Notes: a model not told the origin generated them from the sequence alone. Shown: positions 1 through 8,457, counted from the stretch's first letter. The stretch: DNA of 40,039 bases from Botryobacter ruber (GCF_003347595.2 NZ_QCZK02000056.1:1-40039), one strand, 5' to 3'. Program-made: numbers and translations.

Positions 1-19
1 TGGGTTGCTGCGCAGCAGC

Positions 20-109
20 ATAAAAAAGTAGCCCCGGCTAGCGGGGCTACACAAGATGAACATCCGTGACCTTTCGGCTGGGAGCTCTCTTTTGGGTAAG
101 ACAAAGATA
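20..109 (-). ncRNA. Candidate small RNA or leader with its own promoter and terminator
   Basis: On the minus strand a perfect Bacteroidetes -7 box (TATCTTTG, plus-strand positions 102-109) is followed about 50 bases later by a perfect 9-bp hairpin (30-52, arms GTAGCCCCG / CGGGGCTAC). The hairpin runs into a T-tract (minus-strand reading of 23-28). A transcript from about position 95 to 20 would be roughly 75 nt and holds no open reading frame worth calling. No good -33 TTTG is seen at the right distance. I do not recognise an RNA family. It could instead be the attenuated leader of a minus-strand gene beyond the left edge of the window. Confidence 0.35.
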
Positions 110-259
110 ACAAAATTATCCTATAAAAAAACTTGACTTTTAAGACAGTACCTTGTGGGCGAACTGCAGTCAAACTAGCTATTGGAGGTCATGTAATGGA
201 AGGTCCTTTTTACGATTTGATATAAAAAGAGCCGTCTGTTCGTAGTTGCCAGCTGCAAA

Positions 260-287
260 GGAGCAGCGGCTGTGGTGGCAGGTGCAG
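260..287 (+). repeat. 28-bp intergenic element, copy 1
   Basis: Full-length copy of the GGAGCAG...TGGTGGC...TGCAG element. Positions 262-287 are identical over 26 bp to the copy at 28396-28421, 28 kb away. It pairs as an inverted repeat with copy 2. Confidence 0.85.
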
Positions 288-368
288 AATACTGCAGAAG
301 GTCAAAGTTAGTTGTACAAGCAAACAGGCAACCCGATTGGTACCGGCTGCGGCGCATATTCTACTTTG

Positions 369-396
369 CTGCTGCAGTCACCACAGCCGCTGCTCC
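369..396 (-). repeat. 28-bp intergenic element, copy 2 (inverted)
   Basis: Inverted copy facing copy 1 across 81 bp, so the two arms could fold into a long hairpin just past the response regulator stop codon. It carries the TGGTGACTG variant also seen in the copy at 9900. Confidence 0.75.
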
Positions 397-404
397 TGCC
401 AGCA

Positions 405-809
405 TTAAATATTCTTCAGACGCGCGTTTTGCTTTACGATCTTTTCGATCGCTTCTTCAGTCAGGGGCTTGTGCAGGTAATCTACCACCAGCTTATAGTC
501 CCGGGCGCGCTTTATTTCGGCAGGGTCTACCGAGGAGGTTAAGATATAAATGCTGCATTTGCCCAGCAGCTTGTCTTCGTATGGCTGCAGCGCATCCAGG
601 AAGTCCCAGCCACTGAGCACAGGCATGTTCAGGTCCAGGAAAATTATTTCCGGCAGGTCTTCATCAGCAGCATCAAGCAGTACCTGCAGCGCCTCTTCAG
701 CATCCAGGAAGCCGACAAACTCTTCGGCGAAACCTTCGGTCATCAGAAAGCTCTCCAGGATAAAGATGCTTATCTCATCATCATCTACAATAAACACTTT
801 CCTGATCAT
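405..809 (-). CDS. Single-domain response regulator (CheY-like receiver)
   Basis: A 134-residue stand-alone receiver domain with no output domain. The acidic pocket is D9-D10-D11, the phosphoacceptor is D59 in LDLNMP, the switch residue is T91 in LTSS, and the conserved lysine is K114 in HKP. It starts 3 bp after the stop codon of the four-PAS histidine kinase, so the two are co-transcribed and the kinase is very probably its phosphodonor. With no DNA-binding or enzymatic domain, it should act by protein contact or as a phosphorelay intermediate. Receivers of this type next to PAS kinases are common in Bacteroidota and in most cases have no assigned target. Confidence 0.9.
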   Translation of the reverse strand: MIRKVFIVDDDEISIFILESFLMTEGFAEEFVGFLDAEEALQVLLDAADEDLPEIIFLDLNMPVLSGWDFLDALQPYEDKLLGKCSIYILTSSVDPAEIKRARDYKLVVDYLHKPLTEEAIEKIVKQNARLKNI

Positions 810-812
810 TAC

Positions 813-2999
813 TTATAAAAATATTGTAAATGTTGTGCCTGCATCCGGTTTACTTTTCACCTTTATTCTGCCGCCAAGCGATTCCACCTGCGCTTTTACC
901 AGAAAAAGGCCTATTCCTTTGCCTTCTACGTGCGGATGGAACCGTTTGTACAACGTAAAGATAGAATCTTTTACTTTCTCCATGTCCATTCCGGTTCCGT
1001 TATCGGTTATCGAAATGGCAGTACTGCTTTTCCCATAGCGCCTGCACCGGATCGTAACCTCAAGCGGGCGGGTTTCGGACCTGTATTTTAAGGCGTTTGC
1101 CAGGAGGCTGTGCAGGATGTTGTACAGGTACACTTTGTTGGTGTGCACCGTATAATCGGGCGGGATTTCTACATTAACGGTTGCACCGCAGAGCGTTAAC
1201 TGATCCTTCAGGCTGGCAAGTACCTGTTGGCATACTTCCAGCAACACTACCTGCTCTTTGGCGGCAACCTGCTCGCTGTCGCGGATGGTAAGCACGGAGT
1301 TGATATCGGAAACCACATTGTCGAGCCGCCTCATCGATATTTTTAACTTCTGCAGCGCCTCATCGAACATTGGAGACTCTTTTTTCACCTTACAGAGCAG
1401 GTTGGTTAAACCGGTCGCGTTGGCAAGCGGCGCCCGCAGGTTATGCGACACAATGTAAGTAAACTGCTGCAAATCGCGGTTTTGCTTATACAGGTCGGTG
1501 GCCAGCTGCAGAAGTTTGTGCTCCGATTTCTTTTTGTCCGTGATATCGGTAAGAATGGAGATAAACTTAACCACCTTCCTTTTTTCGTTCAGGATTGGGA
1601 TAACGTCGAGCTTTACCCAGATCTGCTCGCCTGTTTTGCGATAATTGAGCACTTCTTCCGAGAACGGAATACCCAGGGCAAACTGGTCATCAATCCGGGA
1701 AACTGTCCGCTTGTTGGTTTCGGGCCCACGCAAAATGGCTCCCGGCCTTTTCTGGAGTACATCTGTCAGGGTATAACCGGTCAGGCGCGTAAACCCTGAA
1801 TTTATCCATTCAATTTTCCGGTCCTGGCTCAGGATAATGATGCCATTGGTTGTTTTGCTTACTACCAACGACAGCTTTTCAAATTCTCCCTGCAGTTCTT
1901 TTTCAAAGGTAACATCGTTAAAGAAGACCGAAAACCCGCCCATGAACGGAAAAATGCTGATGTGCATGGTAGTAGGCGCACTGCTGAGTTCCGAGAAAGT
2001 TTCGTAAAAGGAAACGGGTTCGTTGGTAGCGGCTACTTCTAAACTTTTCTTATAAAAAAGGGGGGTTTTTAGTTCGGGGGAAAGTTTCCACACATTCCGG
2101 CCGATAAATTCTTCAGTGTCTTTACCCAGGTAGGCGGCAAAAGCAGAGTTAACATAGGCATAGCGCCACTGCTCATCGAGCACGATAAACGGGTCGGCGA
2201 TACTTTCTATAATACTGTTAAGCTGTTCCGCCTGCTTCCGGATCTGCTCCTCCGCCTCTTTGTCTTTCGTAATATTTTTTGCGATGCCCTGTATCCCGAT
2301 AACAGCACCATGCAGCAGTACGGGCACAATGGTCAGGCAAACAATGGCTTCGGTTTGCTGCCTGGTAACGATCGACAGCTCTTCTGCCGTATGAGACACC
2401 CCCTGGTTTGCCCTGTTCAGGCTTTCCTGCGCACGATCGTAATAAGCAGGGTGGATGTATTGCAGGAAAGAAGTTCCCAGCAACTCTTGCTTACTGTAGC
2501 CTGTCAGCTGGCTCACATGGGCATTTACTTCAATATATTTTCCTTCGCCATCGAGGGTAAACACAGCGTCGGGGTGGTTATAGAATAGGGCATGATAAAA
2601 CACTTCGCCCGGTGCATTTGTGCTTTGCGCATCAACCTGCTCCGGAACATTTCTTATAACCGTTACCAGTCCTTGCACCGCTTTATCCTCCAGTTTATTT
2701 GTTACCTTCCCCTCAAACCATTTCCAGTCTCCGGCAATGGTTCTCATCCTGAAGAGCGGAAGTGGCAGGCTTTCCCGTGTACGAACTTTTTGAAGCGCAG
2801 CAACTACAAAAGCCAGATCATCTTCATGCACAAAGCCCAAGCTGTTTTTTCCTGCCAGTTCATGGGCAGGATAGCCTAAAACTGATTCTGCAGCCTCAGA
2901 AACATATTTATATACACCTGTTTGGTCTAAAACAGCAATTAAGTCTGTATTGGTTTTTACAAGTGATTCATAAAAATCAGGTGTAAAAGTGTTTTTCAT
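813..2999 (-). CDS. Soluble four-PAS sensor histidine kinase
   Basis: A 728-residue kinase read from ATG at 2999; an in-frame GTG at 3017 would add six residues but gives no better homology. Four PAS/PAC modules lie at about residues 5-115, 130-245, 255-370 and 375-495, followed by a dimerisation/phosphoacceptor helix with H519 in SHNLRAPL. The ATPase domain has N635 (N box), DNG at 666-668 and GKGIGL at 693-698. No membrane segment or signal peptide is visible, so it should sense a cytosolic signal (redox, light or ligand; the cofactor cannot be read from sequence). The HNLRAP form of the H box is frequent in Bacteroidota PAS kinases. The response regulator follows 3 bp downstream. Confidence 0.92.
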   Translation of the reverse strand: MKNTFTPDFYESLVKTNTDLIAVLDQTGVYKYVSEAAESVLGYPAHELAGKNSLGFVHEDDLAFVVAALQKVRTRESLPLPLFRMRTIAGDWKWFEGKVTNKLEDKAVQGLVTVIRNVPEQVDAQSTNAPGEVFYHALFYNHPDAVFTLDGEGKYIEVNAHVSQLTGYSKQELLGTSFLQYIHPAYYDRAQESLNRANQGVSHTAEELSIVTRQQTEAIVCLTIVPVLLHGAVIGIQGIAKNITKDKEAEEQIRKQAEQLNSIIESIADPFIVLDEQWRYAYVNSAFAAYLGKDTEEFIGRNVWKLSPELKTPLFYKKSLEVAATNEPVSFYETFSELSSAPTTMHISIFPFMGGFSVFFNDVTFEKELQGEFEKLSLVVSKTTNGIIILSQDRKIEWINSGFTRLTGYTLTDVLQKRPGAILRGPETNKRTVSRIDDQFALGIPFSEEVLNYRKTGEQIWVKLDVIPILNEKRKVVKFISILTDITDKKKSEHKLLQLATDLYKQNRDLQQFTYIVSHNLRAPLANATGLTNLLCKVKKESPMFDEALQKLKISMRRLDNVVSDINSVLTIRDSEQVAAKEQVVLLEVCQQVLASLKDQLTLCGATVNVEIPPDYTVHTNKVYLYNILHSLLANALKYRSETRPLEVTIRCRRYGKSSTAISITDNGTGMDMEKVKDSIFTLYKRFHPHVEGKGIGLFLVKAQVESLGGRIKVKSKPDAGTTFTIFL

Positions 3000-3577
3000 A
3001 GCAATCGTAAATAACACCGACCATCCCCCGGATAAAATTGAACGAAAGTAAGCGACGAATCAATTTTTAAAATCAGAGTGAGCCTGCCAGTTTCTGATCA
3101 GATAACGGAGAACTTAATAAGGCAGCAGTTAAATAAAGCTTATGGAGCAACTTAACTTATTTTTTCATATCGGAAACAGTTATGATTCTTTGTACTAAAA
3201 ATTTAATTTTTTGTTGAACAACCGCTCTATAAAAATAAATAACATATAGAAAACTAAAAATATAGTACAAACCCTCTCCCGGTATTAACCTTTATATTGC
3301 AAAGAACGAATATTTTCTGACAATGCTGCAAAACGCTGTCAGATAGTTATTACGTCTGACAAAAAGCTACCTGCTAAAGCTATTAAATTCTAAAGGAACG
3401 AAATATAAAACCTGATAACTTTTTAAAATAACACAGGCTGCCAGCAGCACTACCAAATTAGATAAAAGAAAGAACAGCAGCCCAAACGGCGCCTCCGAAT
3501 ATTTAACAGACCACTGCCTGCAAACCAAAAGCAGCAACCCGCAAGCAGGCAGCCGACTAACCATGCGCTGCACGTTG

Positions 3578-3603
3578 TGCAGTGGGAGTGGAGGCAGGTG
3601 CAG
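3578..3603 (+). repeat. 28-bp intergenic element, copy 3 (degenerate)
   Basis: Matches the right half of the element well (GGCAGGTGCAG) with changes in the core (TGGAGGC for TGGTGGC). Facing copy 4 in inverted orientation, as copies 1 and 2 do. Confidence 0.55.
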
Positions 3604-3671
3604 TTAGCATTTGCAGCCTGCCTGCAGGTTCCGGCGTAGCTGAGTTTACGGCTTTAGGTTGTTTTTATTTA

Positions 3672-3697
3672 CAGCCCCTCCCACCACAGCTTTACCC
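3672..3697 (-). repeat. 28-bp intergenic element, copy 4 (degenerate)
   Basis: Retains the central CCACCACAGC of the inverted element; both ends are diverged. Weak on its own, supported by the inverted pairing with copy 3. Confidence 0.4.
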
Positions 3698-3702
3698 GCA
3701 GC

Positions 3703-3755
3703 AGCTAAAAAAAACAGGTACCATACCGCATGGCAACATACGGCACGGTACCTGT
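3703..3755 (-). terminator. Rho-independent terminator of the LysM gene
   Basis: Arms ACAGGTACC (3714-3722) and GGTACCTGT (3747-3755) with a second paired segment inside, followed on the minus strand by a run of eight T. It lies 35 bp after the LysM stop codon. Confidence 0.85.
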
Positions 3756-3789
3756 CTGTAATTGGCTAATAAAAGTGCTTCGCCTGGTA

Positions 3790-6168
3790 TTACGGCTGCT
3801 TTATCAGGAGCTTCTCTCCGATGGCTACATTAAAGTCGCTTTTCTTATTCCACTCCATAATGTCTTTGATGGTAACGCCGTACTTGCGCGAAATCTGGTA
3901 CATCGACTCACCGGTCTCTACAGTATGGTAAAGGGTACGGGTGCCTGCTGCCGGCTGTACCTCAGGAGTTGCTTCTGCTTCCGGCTGGCTTGCCGGCGCC
4001 TGTACATGCAGCTCCTGCCCGATAGAAATGCTGTTGCCCTCCAGGTTGTTCCAGCTGCGCAGCTCATCCAGCGTAACGCCATATTTTTTGGAAATCTGGT
4101 ACAAGGTTTCGCCGGGCGCCACCACGTGCGTTGCATGGCCCTCCTGTGCAGCAGGTGCCGTTTTAACCGCTGGCGCTACAGGAGCAACAGCTTCGGCAGC
4201 ACTGGAGGCAACGGCAGGGGCAGCTGCCTGGGCCGGCACAGACGCTGGCCGGGATATCAGCAGCTCCTGCCCCATGCGCAGCGGCTCTTCGCCTAAATTG
4301 TTCCAGCTAACCAGGTCCACGACAGAAACTGCATACAACCGGGAAATGCCATACAGCGTCTCACCCTGTTGCACCACGTGCCTGGTAGTACCTGCGCCCG
4401 CCCCCACAGCAGGTGCCGGTCCAGGCTGGGGAGCAGCAGCCGGGGCTTCTTTTACAGCAACCGGTTTTGCGGCAGCAACAGCCGTTGCCGAAGCTGTTTC
4501 TTTTTTAGGTGTTGCAGGAACGGTTGCCACAGGAGCTGCTGGAGTTTCCTTTTTAGGCTGGGCAACTGCCGGCGCAGTAGTACCGGTTCCTGTACCCGGA
4601 TACAGCACGGCGGCAGGCTTCGCTTCTTCGGCAGGAGCAGGCTTTGTGGCTGCTGCCGGTTTTTCCGGAACAGCTACAGGTTCGGGATCTTCTACTGTTT
4701 CAAACACTTCCGCCTCTCCTACTGCTACATGCTCTATCTCGGCTGGCTGCGCTTTTTTACCTTTCAGTTTCGCGAACAGCCTTGTAAAGAAGTTCTCTTT
4801 CTTAGCCGCTGGCTGTTTGTCTGTTTCTGTCTTAGTTTGTGCTTGCTTTGTAGAAGGTGCAGTGGCTGTGGTGGCTGCTACAGCAGTACCGGCAGATGTG
4901 CTGACAGGCTGCGCCTTGCCCGGCTCACGAATTTCGACCGGCGTGCGGGCCGGACGGCGTTTCTGCAGCCACAGTACACGCCCCGGCTCCGGCGACTCGT
5001 AACGTGCCATCCGGTTTTTGAAGAGCAGGTATTTTAACCTGATGCCATAATGTTGCGAGATTTGCAGCATAGTTTCGCCAGGCTGGGCCACGTGGTACTC
5101 GGTTTCTGCTGAAGTTCGTTTTGCTTCCAGGTAATAAATACCGCCGGCTTCCACCTCATCGAAGCTCTGCATATCGTTATACCGCTGGAACTTTCGCACC
5201 GAAAGCCCGGCCTGCGAGGCAAGCTTTTGTTTGGTATCGCCGCTGCCCGCTACTATGGCTGTCAGGTTGTTTCGTTTCGTGATGGAGGAGCGGGTTGGTT
5301 TTGCACTTGTCCTGGTAGTGCGGGTAACAGGTTCTTTAGAAGCCAGCAAGGCCGGCTCTGCTCCGTTTCGCACCGGCACCATTACATAATAATCTTTGCC
5401 CGAAGGTATGGTACCTCCCAGCAGCCACTTATTATACTTCTCCAGTTCGGCAGCATCTATCTGTGTTGCCAGGGCAATATCGAGCAGGCTCTGGCCGGGC
5501 GTGCCCCGCATCTCGCTGAGCATTAGGGAAGGAGGCGTGTTTTTGCCCACAAAGTTCTCGTACGCAATTTTGTGCGCCAGGTAAGTAAGCAGGTACTGGT
5601 GCGTTTTTTCGGTTACTTCCATTTTCCGGCTGCCGATGTCGGAAGTGCTGGTGTAGGATTTGGCACCGGTTGGCCCCAGGTAGTACGACAGGATGGTGTT
5701 AAACCAGTTGTTGTAATAGGCATTGCTGCGGTTAAAATAGCGGGCAGCGCCGCGGCTGGCCTCTATAATGTGCCTGCGCTCATCTACCTGGCTGTTCATT
5801 TGCAGGTTAAAATCAGAGGCAGCCTCTTTCTTAAACTGCCAGTAGCCTACGGCATTAGACGTAGAAACAGCATCGCCTATCAGGCCGCTTTCCTGTATAG
5901 CCAGGTATTTTAAATCGTCCGGCACGCCTTCTTCTTTAAACACACGCTCAATCAGCGGGAAATAGGCATCTGCCAGTTCCACCCGGTACCGGAAGTAGTT
6001 CTGGTTCCGGTGCAGGGCATCCACTTTCTTCTGGATTTCCTGCTGTGCCCTGTCCGATATTTTAATCTGGACGTCAGCCACATACACGTTTTTGGGTACA
6101 GTAACAGCTTGCGCTAAAGCCAGCAACGGCAGCAATAGCAGGAGGAGAAGCGAAAGATTCTTTCTCAT
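3790..6168 (-). CDS. LysM-repeat lytic transglycosylase (MltD-like)
   Basis: A 792-residue secreted protein with a Sec signal peptide (hydrophobic run at residues 5-20). An SLT domain covers about 60-215, with the catalytic glutamate E93 in QESGL and the later NAVGYWQF motif. The N-terminal half then has one or two divergent LysM-like modules (about 300-405), and an Ala/Pro/Lys/Thr-rich linker (about 410-600). Three clear LysM domains (HVVQQGETLYGIS, HVVAPGETLYQIS, HTVETGESMYQIS) occupy the C-terminal part. It should bind and cleave peptidoglycan glycan strands in the periplasm, releasing anhydro-muropeptides. The linker contains a 28-bp stretch (4856-4883, residues about 429-438) matching the intergenic repeat found across this window. 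A strong terminator follows. Confidence 0.93.
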   Translation of the reverse strand: MRKNLSLLLLLLLPLLALAQAVTVPKNVYVADVQIKISDRAQQEIQKKVDALHRNQNYFRYRVELADAYFPLIERVFKEEGVPDDLKYLAIQESGLIGDAVSTSNAVGYWQFKKEAASDFNLQMNSQVDERRHIIEASRGAARYFNRSNAYYNNWFNTILSYYLGPTGAKSYTSTSDIGSRKMEVTEKTHQYLLTYLAHKIAYENFVGKNTPPSLMLSEMRGTPGQSLLDIALATQIDAAELEKYNKWLLGGTIPSGKDYYVMVPVRNGAEPALLASKEPVTRTTRTSAKPTRSSITKRNNLTAIVAGSGDTKQKLASQAGLSVRKFQRYNDMQSFDEVEAGGIYYLEAKRTSAETEYHVAQPGETMLQISQHYGIRLKYLLFKNRMARYESPEPGRVLWLQKRRPARTPVEIREPGKAQPVSTSAGTAVAATTATAPSTKQAQTKTETDKQPAAKKENFFTRLFAKLKGKKAQPAEIEHVAVGEAEVFETVEDPEPVAVPEKPAAATKPAPAEEAKPAAVLYPGTGTGTTAPAVAQPKKETPAAPVATVPATPKKETASATAVAAAKPVAVKEAPAAAPQPGPAPAVGAGAGTTRHVVQQGETLYGISRLYAVSVVDLVSWNNLGEEPLRMGQELLISRPASVPAQAAAPAVASSAAEAVAPVAPAVKTAPAAQEGHATHVVAPGETLYQISKKYGVTLDELRSWNNLEGNSISIGQELHVQAPASQPEAEATPEVQPAAGTRTLYHTVETGESMYQISRKYGVTIKDIMEWNKKSDFNVAIGEKLLIKQP
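4856..4883 (+). repeat. 28-bp element inside the LysM gene linker
   Basis: About 25 of 28 bases agree with the intergenic element, in the plus orientation, antisense to the gene. In the gene's frame it reads Ala/Val/Thr residues within a low-complexity linker, so resemblance by composition alone is possible. Confidence 0.5.
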
Positions 6169-6601
6169 GGTAAAAAAATAATTTAGGCTTGGCTATGGTT
6201 GAATCAGGAAAAACAAGGCTCTACTTTCTGTTTAACAACAAGCAGTTAAGACGCTATAATATAGATCGTTCTATATATAAGAAAGCGATATTGCAAAAAT
6301 AACGCTATTTGTTTCTCAAACTATAGTTTGGCCTGAAGTTATTTTTAATTGTCTTGTAAGATCAGCTTCCGGGAATGGGAAAAACAGCCTGCCAGAGCAG
6401 CAGCAAAAAAGGCAATCCTTTCCGGCACAGGCAGTTATATTTTACTCAGAGGGTATAGAAATAATTTTCGATGAACAGGAAAAAAATTGTTGTGCAGCGG
6501 AGCGGATAAGGCAGCTGCGAGGTTGATAAATTTTGCTGGTTTACGTATTACTATCAGGCAGTAAGTGCACCGCCTGTCACGTTAGAATTTACAAGGTGAA
6601 C
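6169..6601. other. Divergent promoter region, LysM gene / lipoprotein gene
   Basis: 433 bp between divergent genes, so it should hold both promoters. Two dyads stand out: TATAGA-TCGT-TCTATA (about 6260-6275) and the perfect 14-bp palindrome CAAACTATAGTTTG (6317-6330). On the minus strand a TATTTTTG matching the -7 consensus lies at about 6294-6302, without a well-spaced -33 box. No gene is seen. Confidence 0.45.
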
Positions 6602-7231
6602 ATGAACAATACAGCTACTTTGGCACTGCTGGCCGTTGTATTTCTGCTGGCCGGATGCTCTTCAAAACAAATCTTTTTCTTTCCGCCCGCTGCCGGTAGC
6701 TACCTGGCTCCCCCGGAACAACCACAATCGGAACATTTCACGGCTGCAGCTGCTCTACCGGCCTCGCCCACTGTTGTTCCTGAACAAACTGCTGCTGCTG
6801 ATCCTGAAGCCTTCGCAGCCGCTACCGCACCGGCAGCAGGCCCGGTACAAAATATAGCGCTACGCCCCCTTACCAATGCTGCGCTGCAGGAACACCTGCT
6901 GGTAAAGGCAGAACAGCCCCCAGTAGAACCAGCCTCTGCCTACCAGACGCCACCAAAAGGAAAGAAAAAGGCAATGGTTGGCTCAATAGAAGCAGGCTTT
7001 GCCCTGAGTTTGTTTGGGGTGGTGAGTATCGCGTTGGTATTTATTACGCCTTATTTACTTTTCTTCAGCGGCGCGCTTACATTTACAGGCTTGGTTTTAA
7101 GCATTATAGGCTTGTTAAAAATACGAAAAAACAAAGCGAAGCTCAGGGGAAAAGTACGTGCCTGGGCAGGCATTATCCTGGGACTGCTGGGCACGGCGCT
7201 GGTACTGATCCTGCTGAACAACAACTTCTGA
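6602..7231 (+). CDS. Lipoprotein with DUF4190-like membrane tail
   Basis: Read from ATG at 6602, preceded by AAGG, because this start gives a clean lipoprotein signal peptide with lipobox LAGC (C19); an in-frame upstream start at 6533 would spoil it. 209 residues. The first half after the lipobox is an Ala/Pro/Thr-rich, probably disordered stretch. The C-terminal third has three hydrophobic segments (about 125-145, 146-165, 185-205) separated by a basic loop (KIRKNKAKLRGK), resembling the DUF4190 pattern seen in many Bacteroidota. A lipidated N-terminus joined to membrane helices is topologically odd. Function unknown. It converges with the O-methyltransferase gene. Confidence 0.8.
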   Translation: MNNTATLALLAVVFLLAGCSSKQIFFFPPAAGSYLAPPEQPQSEHFTAAAALPASPTVVPEQTAAADPEAFAAATAPAAGPVQNIALRPLTNAALQEHLLVKAEQPPVEPASAYQTPPKGKKKAMVGSIEAGFALSLFGVVSIALVFITPYLLFFSGALTFTGLVLSIIGLLKIRKNKAKLRGKVRAWAGIILGLLGTALVLILLNNNF

Positions 7232-7303
7232 CAGCATATTCCTCCTGCACCGATTACAGCCACAGGCTTTCCTGTTGCGCTTAGGAGCGGCCAGGGCTTG
7301 TAA

Positions 7304-7334
7304 GGAGCAGCAAAGGGTGTGGTGGCAGCAGCAG
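7304..7334 (+). repeat. 28-bp intergenic element, 31-bp variant, copy 5
   Basis: GGAGCAG followed by a CAAAGGGTG variant, TGGTGGC and GCAGCAG. It is 31 bp long and almost identical to the inverted copy at 25730-25760, which defines a length variant of the family. It lies between two convergent genes. Confidence 0.8.
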
Positions 7335-7395
7335 AAATATCCCAAAGCTGCCGAAGGCCCCTGATGTAGCTGTGGGAACGACAGACGCAAGCTTG

Positions 7396-8040
7396 CTATA
7401 ATTTCCTGGCCACGAGCAGGCCGTCGCGCACCGGCAGCAGGATGTTTTCTACCCGCTCGTCGTCCTGCACCTTTTTATTAAAAGCGAGTATGGCAGCAGT
7501 ATCTTCGTCGAGCTTTTTCCGGTACTTCTCCAGCACCTTTCCACTCCAGAGCACATTGTCGGCGATGATGTAACCGCCCGGCGCTATTTTGTCGAACACC
7601 TGGTCGTAATAGTTGGCATAATTGGCTTTGTCGGCATCCAGGAAAACCAGGTCAAAGGTCGCGTTGATGGTGGGAATGATTTCCAGGGCATTGCCAATGT
7701 ACAGCTTGATGCTGTCGGTAAGACCTGCCTCTGCAATGTACCCTTTTACCACATCCTCCAGTTCTTCATTCTTATCGATGGTGTGCAGGGTGCCACCGGG
7801 CTGCAGGCCTTCGGCGAGGCAGAGGGCCGAGTAGCCGGTATAAGTCCCGACCTCCAGCACCTGCTTTGGCCGGATCATGTGTGCGAACATGGACAGCAAA
7901 CGCCCCTGCAGGTGCCCTGACAGCATGCGGGGCTTGAGCACGTTCAGGTGCGTCTGGCGGTTAATTTTGTAAAGCAACTCACTTTCTGCGGAAGTATGCT
8001 CCTCGGCATAACGCTGCAGGTCTTCGTCTATAAATTCCAT
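7396..8040 (-). CDS. SAM-dependent O-methyltransferase (caffeoyl-CoA OMT family)
   Basis: 214 residues, the normal length for the Methyltransf_3 family. The SAM site VLEVGTYTGYSA is at residues 61-72. The metal-binding residues typical of the cation-dependent family are visible as D135 in LDADK and D161-N162 in ADNVLW. It should methylate a hydroxyl, probably of a catechol-like substrate, but bacterial members are broad and the true substrate cannot be read from sequence. No biosynthetic neighbours are present. The upstream region is filled with repeats, so its promoter must lie within or use that island. Confidence 0.92.
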   Translation of the reverse strand: MEFIDEDLQRYAEEHTSAESELLYKINRQTHLNVLKPRMLSGHLQGRLLSMFAHMIRPKQVLEVGTYTGYSALCLAEGLQPGGTLHTIDKNEELEDVVKGYIAEAGLTDSIKLYIGNALEIIPTINATFDLVFLDADKANYANYYDQVFDKIAPGGYIIADNVLWSGKVLEKYRKKLDEDTAAILAFNKKVQDDERVENILLPVRDGLLVARKL

Positions 8041-8144
8041 GGTTTTGAGTTTGAGAGTTTGGGAGTTAGAGAGTTAGAGAGTTTGGGAGATAAAGAGTTA
8101 AAGATTTTGTAGGGCGTGAAGATTTTCAATCCTATAATTTCTTT

Positions 8145-8172
8145 CTGCGCCTGCCACCATTGCCTCTGCTGC
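8145..8172 (-). repeat. 28-bp intergenic element, copy 6
   Basis: Good inverted copy (CTGCGCCTGCCACCATTGCC then TCTGCTGC) at the left side of the composite island, directly abutting the TGTCTGAA array. Confidence 0.75.
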
Positions 8173-8173
8173 T

Positions 8174-8352
8174 TGTCTGAACCGCTGATTCTTTTGATTT
8201 AAATGATTTTTGTGACTATTTGTCTGAACACGATTAAATGATTAAAGGCTGTACAGGATTTTTTTGTCTGAATCAGGATTTACAGAATTTAATAATTTTC
8301 AGGATTAGTGTTGTCTGAACAAGATTAAGAAGATTTAAGGAATGGCGGGATT
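8174..8352 (+). repeat. Tandem array of four TGTCTGAA units
   Basis: Units start at 8174, 8221, 8265 and 8312, giving a period of 44-47 bp; the last three end in GGATT. The unit at 8265-8306 is a full 42-bp match to the element that flanks the GxxExxY gene 28 kb away; the others are diverged and richer in GATTAA. Confidence 0.8.
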
Positions 8353-8379
8353 GATAGTATTTGTTTGTGATTCGTGCAG

Positions 8380-8457
8380 GAGACGCGGGCACCGCGTCTC
8401 TACAACCATACCCCCAACCTCTCTACATTTATGTTACAGGGTTGAAATGTTCAACCC
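8380..8457. repeat. Two small palindromes in the repeat island
   Basis: GAGACGCGG-GCA-CCGCGTCTC (8380-8400) is a perfect 9-bp stem. GGGTTGAA-ATG-TTCAACCC (8439-8457) is a perfect 8-bp stem. Neither is followed by a T-run, so they are not typical terminators. Similar GAGACGC and GGGTTGAA palindromes are, from general knowledge, scattered in Bacteroidota genomes. Confidence 0.7.

Larger units (their letters stand above)
1..404. other. Non-coding gap left of the response regulator gene
   Basis: No credible gene. It holds the candidate small RNA near 20-109 and two inverted copies of the 28-bp intergenic element (260-287 and 369-396), the second ending 9 bp from the response regulator stop codon. 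The short ORFs here cross the repeats. Confidence 0.7.
3000..3789. other. Long intergenic gap between kinase start and LysM gene end
   Basis: About 790 bp without a convincing gene. It contains AT-rich DNA upstream of the kinase, two degenerate copies of the 28-bp element in opposite orientation (3578-3603, 3672-3697), and the terminator of the LysM gene (3703-3755). A 68-residue hydrophobic minus-strand ORF at 3367-3573 is not supported by anything else. Confidence 0.6.

Noticed and set aside
3367..3573. 68-residue hydrophobic ORF on the minus strand
   Set aside because: Two membrane-like stretches, but no promoter, no ribosome-binding pattern, no known family, and it starts next to a repeat copy. 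Probably chance.
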